NCBI GenBank assembly: GCA_013361525.1
Contig: JABFXY010000136.1
Coordinates: 1-64,000, forward strand
Length of the DNA: 64,000 bases
Reading direction: 5' to 3'
DNA from: Polyangiaceae bacterium
Lineage (GTDB): Bacteria > Myxococcota_A > Polyangia > Polyangiales > Polyangiaceae
Shown: piece by piece, positions 63,924 through 64,000 of the stretch
How positions within the stretch are numbered: the first letter of the stretch is position 1
Layout of the letters: every line of letters begins with the position of its first letter
Program-made: the position numbers and the translations under genes
The notes under the pieces: generated by a model
Databases searched by the model: none
Seen by the model: the letters and a program-made list of their open reading frames with translations, nothing else
Told to the model about the DNA's origin: nothing

Positions 63924-64000
63924 AACAATCGATCGAGCGTTTCGAGCAAGAGATCTTGGCGAAACTCTGCCTTGCCGATGTAGGCGTTCGCGCCGGCGTG
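63920..64000 (-). CDS. end of a receiver-domain protein, likely CheA hybrid
   Basis: Only the last 26 codons are inside. They read 'GANAYIGKAEFRQDLLLETLDRLL', the beta5-alpha5 end of a receiver domain with its conserved Lys. In cheB-linked operons this is commonly the C-terminal receiver of a CheA hybrid kinase. Confidence 0.65.
   Translation of the reverse strand, partial: HAGANAYIGKAEFRQDLLLETLDRLL

Overview
The window is about 66-68 % GC by eye and looks like a chromosomal segment of a myxobacterium, most likely a Polyangiales/Sorangium-type lineage. The pointers are lipoproteins with Gly-rich linkers after the lipobox, Ser/Thr kinases with the HRDVSPQN-type catalytic loop, an FHA-domain sigma-54 activator, an ECF41 sigma unit and a chemosensory cluster. 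No tRNA, rRNA or CRISPR array was recognised.

Left part (1-11.1 kb): a partial TPR lipoprotein; trmO overlapping a small lipoprotein; a long-chain acyl-CoA ligase diverging from a HExxH lipoprotein; and a two-gene operon for a lipid-anchored GH13 alpha-amylase and a lipid-anchored six-hairpin-type glycosidase. Three palindromic repeats (2.63-2.74 kb) and a 26-bp perfect hairpin (6.09-6.16 kb) fill the gaps between convergent genes.

Central part (11.1-38.9 kb): a large exopolysaccharide locus. It encodes an O-antigen-ligase/polymerase-like membrane protein, an epimerase, a Gfo/Idh oxidoreductase, an initiating sugar-phosphate transferase, a GT4 glycosyltransferase, two Wzz/GumC-like proteins, a BY-kinase-type ATPase, a degenerate BY-kinase-like partner, a deacetylase-like protein, an outer-membrane beta-barrel, an alkaline-phosphatase-fold protein, a DUF4091-like anchored protein and GlmS. 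Three insertions make it unusual: an RsbW/STAS partner-switch pair, a one-module NRPS (A-T-TE) whose specificity residues spell the aspartate code, and a cluster of 74-bp hairpin repeats. A PLP dehydratase, an alpha/beta hydrolase, a Ser/Thr kinase and a TerB-like protein also lie inside it.

39-51.2 kb: a lipoprotein/secreted operon (Kelch-like propeller, DUF1592-type and cytochrome-like CxxCH proteins, DUF1501 Tat protein), then a TPR/PEGA-like protein, two Ser/Thr kinases and a sigma-54 activator whose gene overlaps that of one kinase.

51.3-64 kb: an accessory, decaying region. A ppk'-'glmS chimera at 51.4-51.9 kb carries a second glmS 3' end, identical in protein but with 23 synonymous codon changes, and keeps the glmS-type terminator. 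It is followed by a propeller lipoprotein, a broken IS66-family element, an ECF41 sigma plus carboxymuconolactone-decarboxylase operon with a matching promoter, decayed lipoprotein and propeller remnants, an ECF sigma/anti-sigma pair, a Tdi1-like orphan immunity protein, a helical lipoprotein, and the end of a chemosensory operon (response regulator, CheB, end of a CheA-hybrid-like gene).
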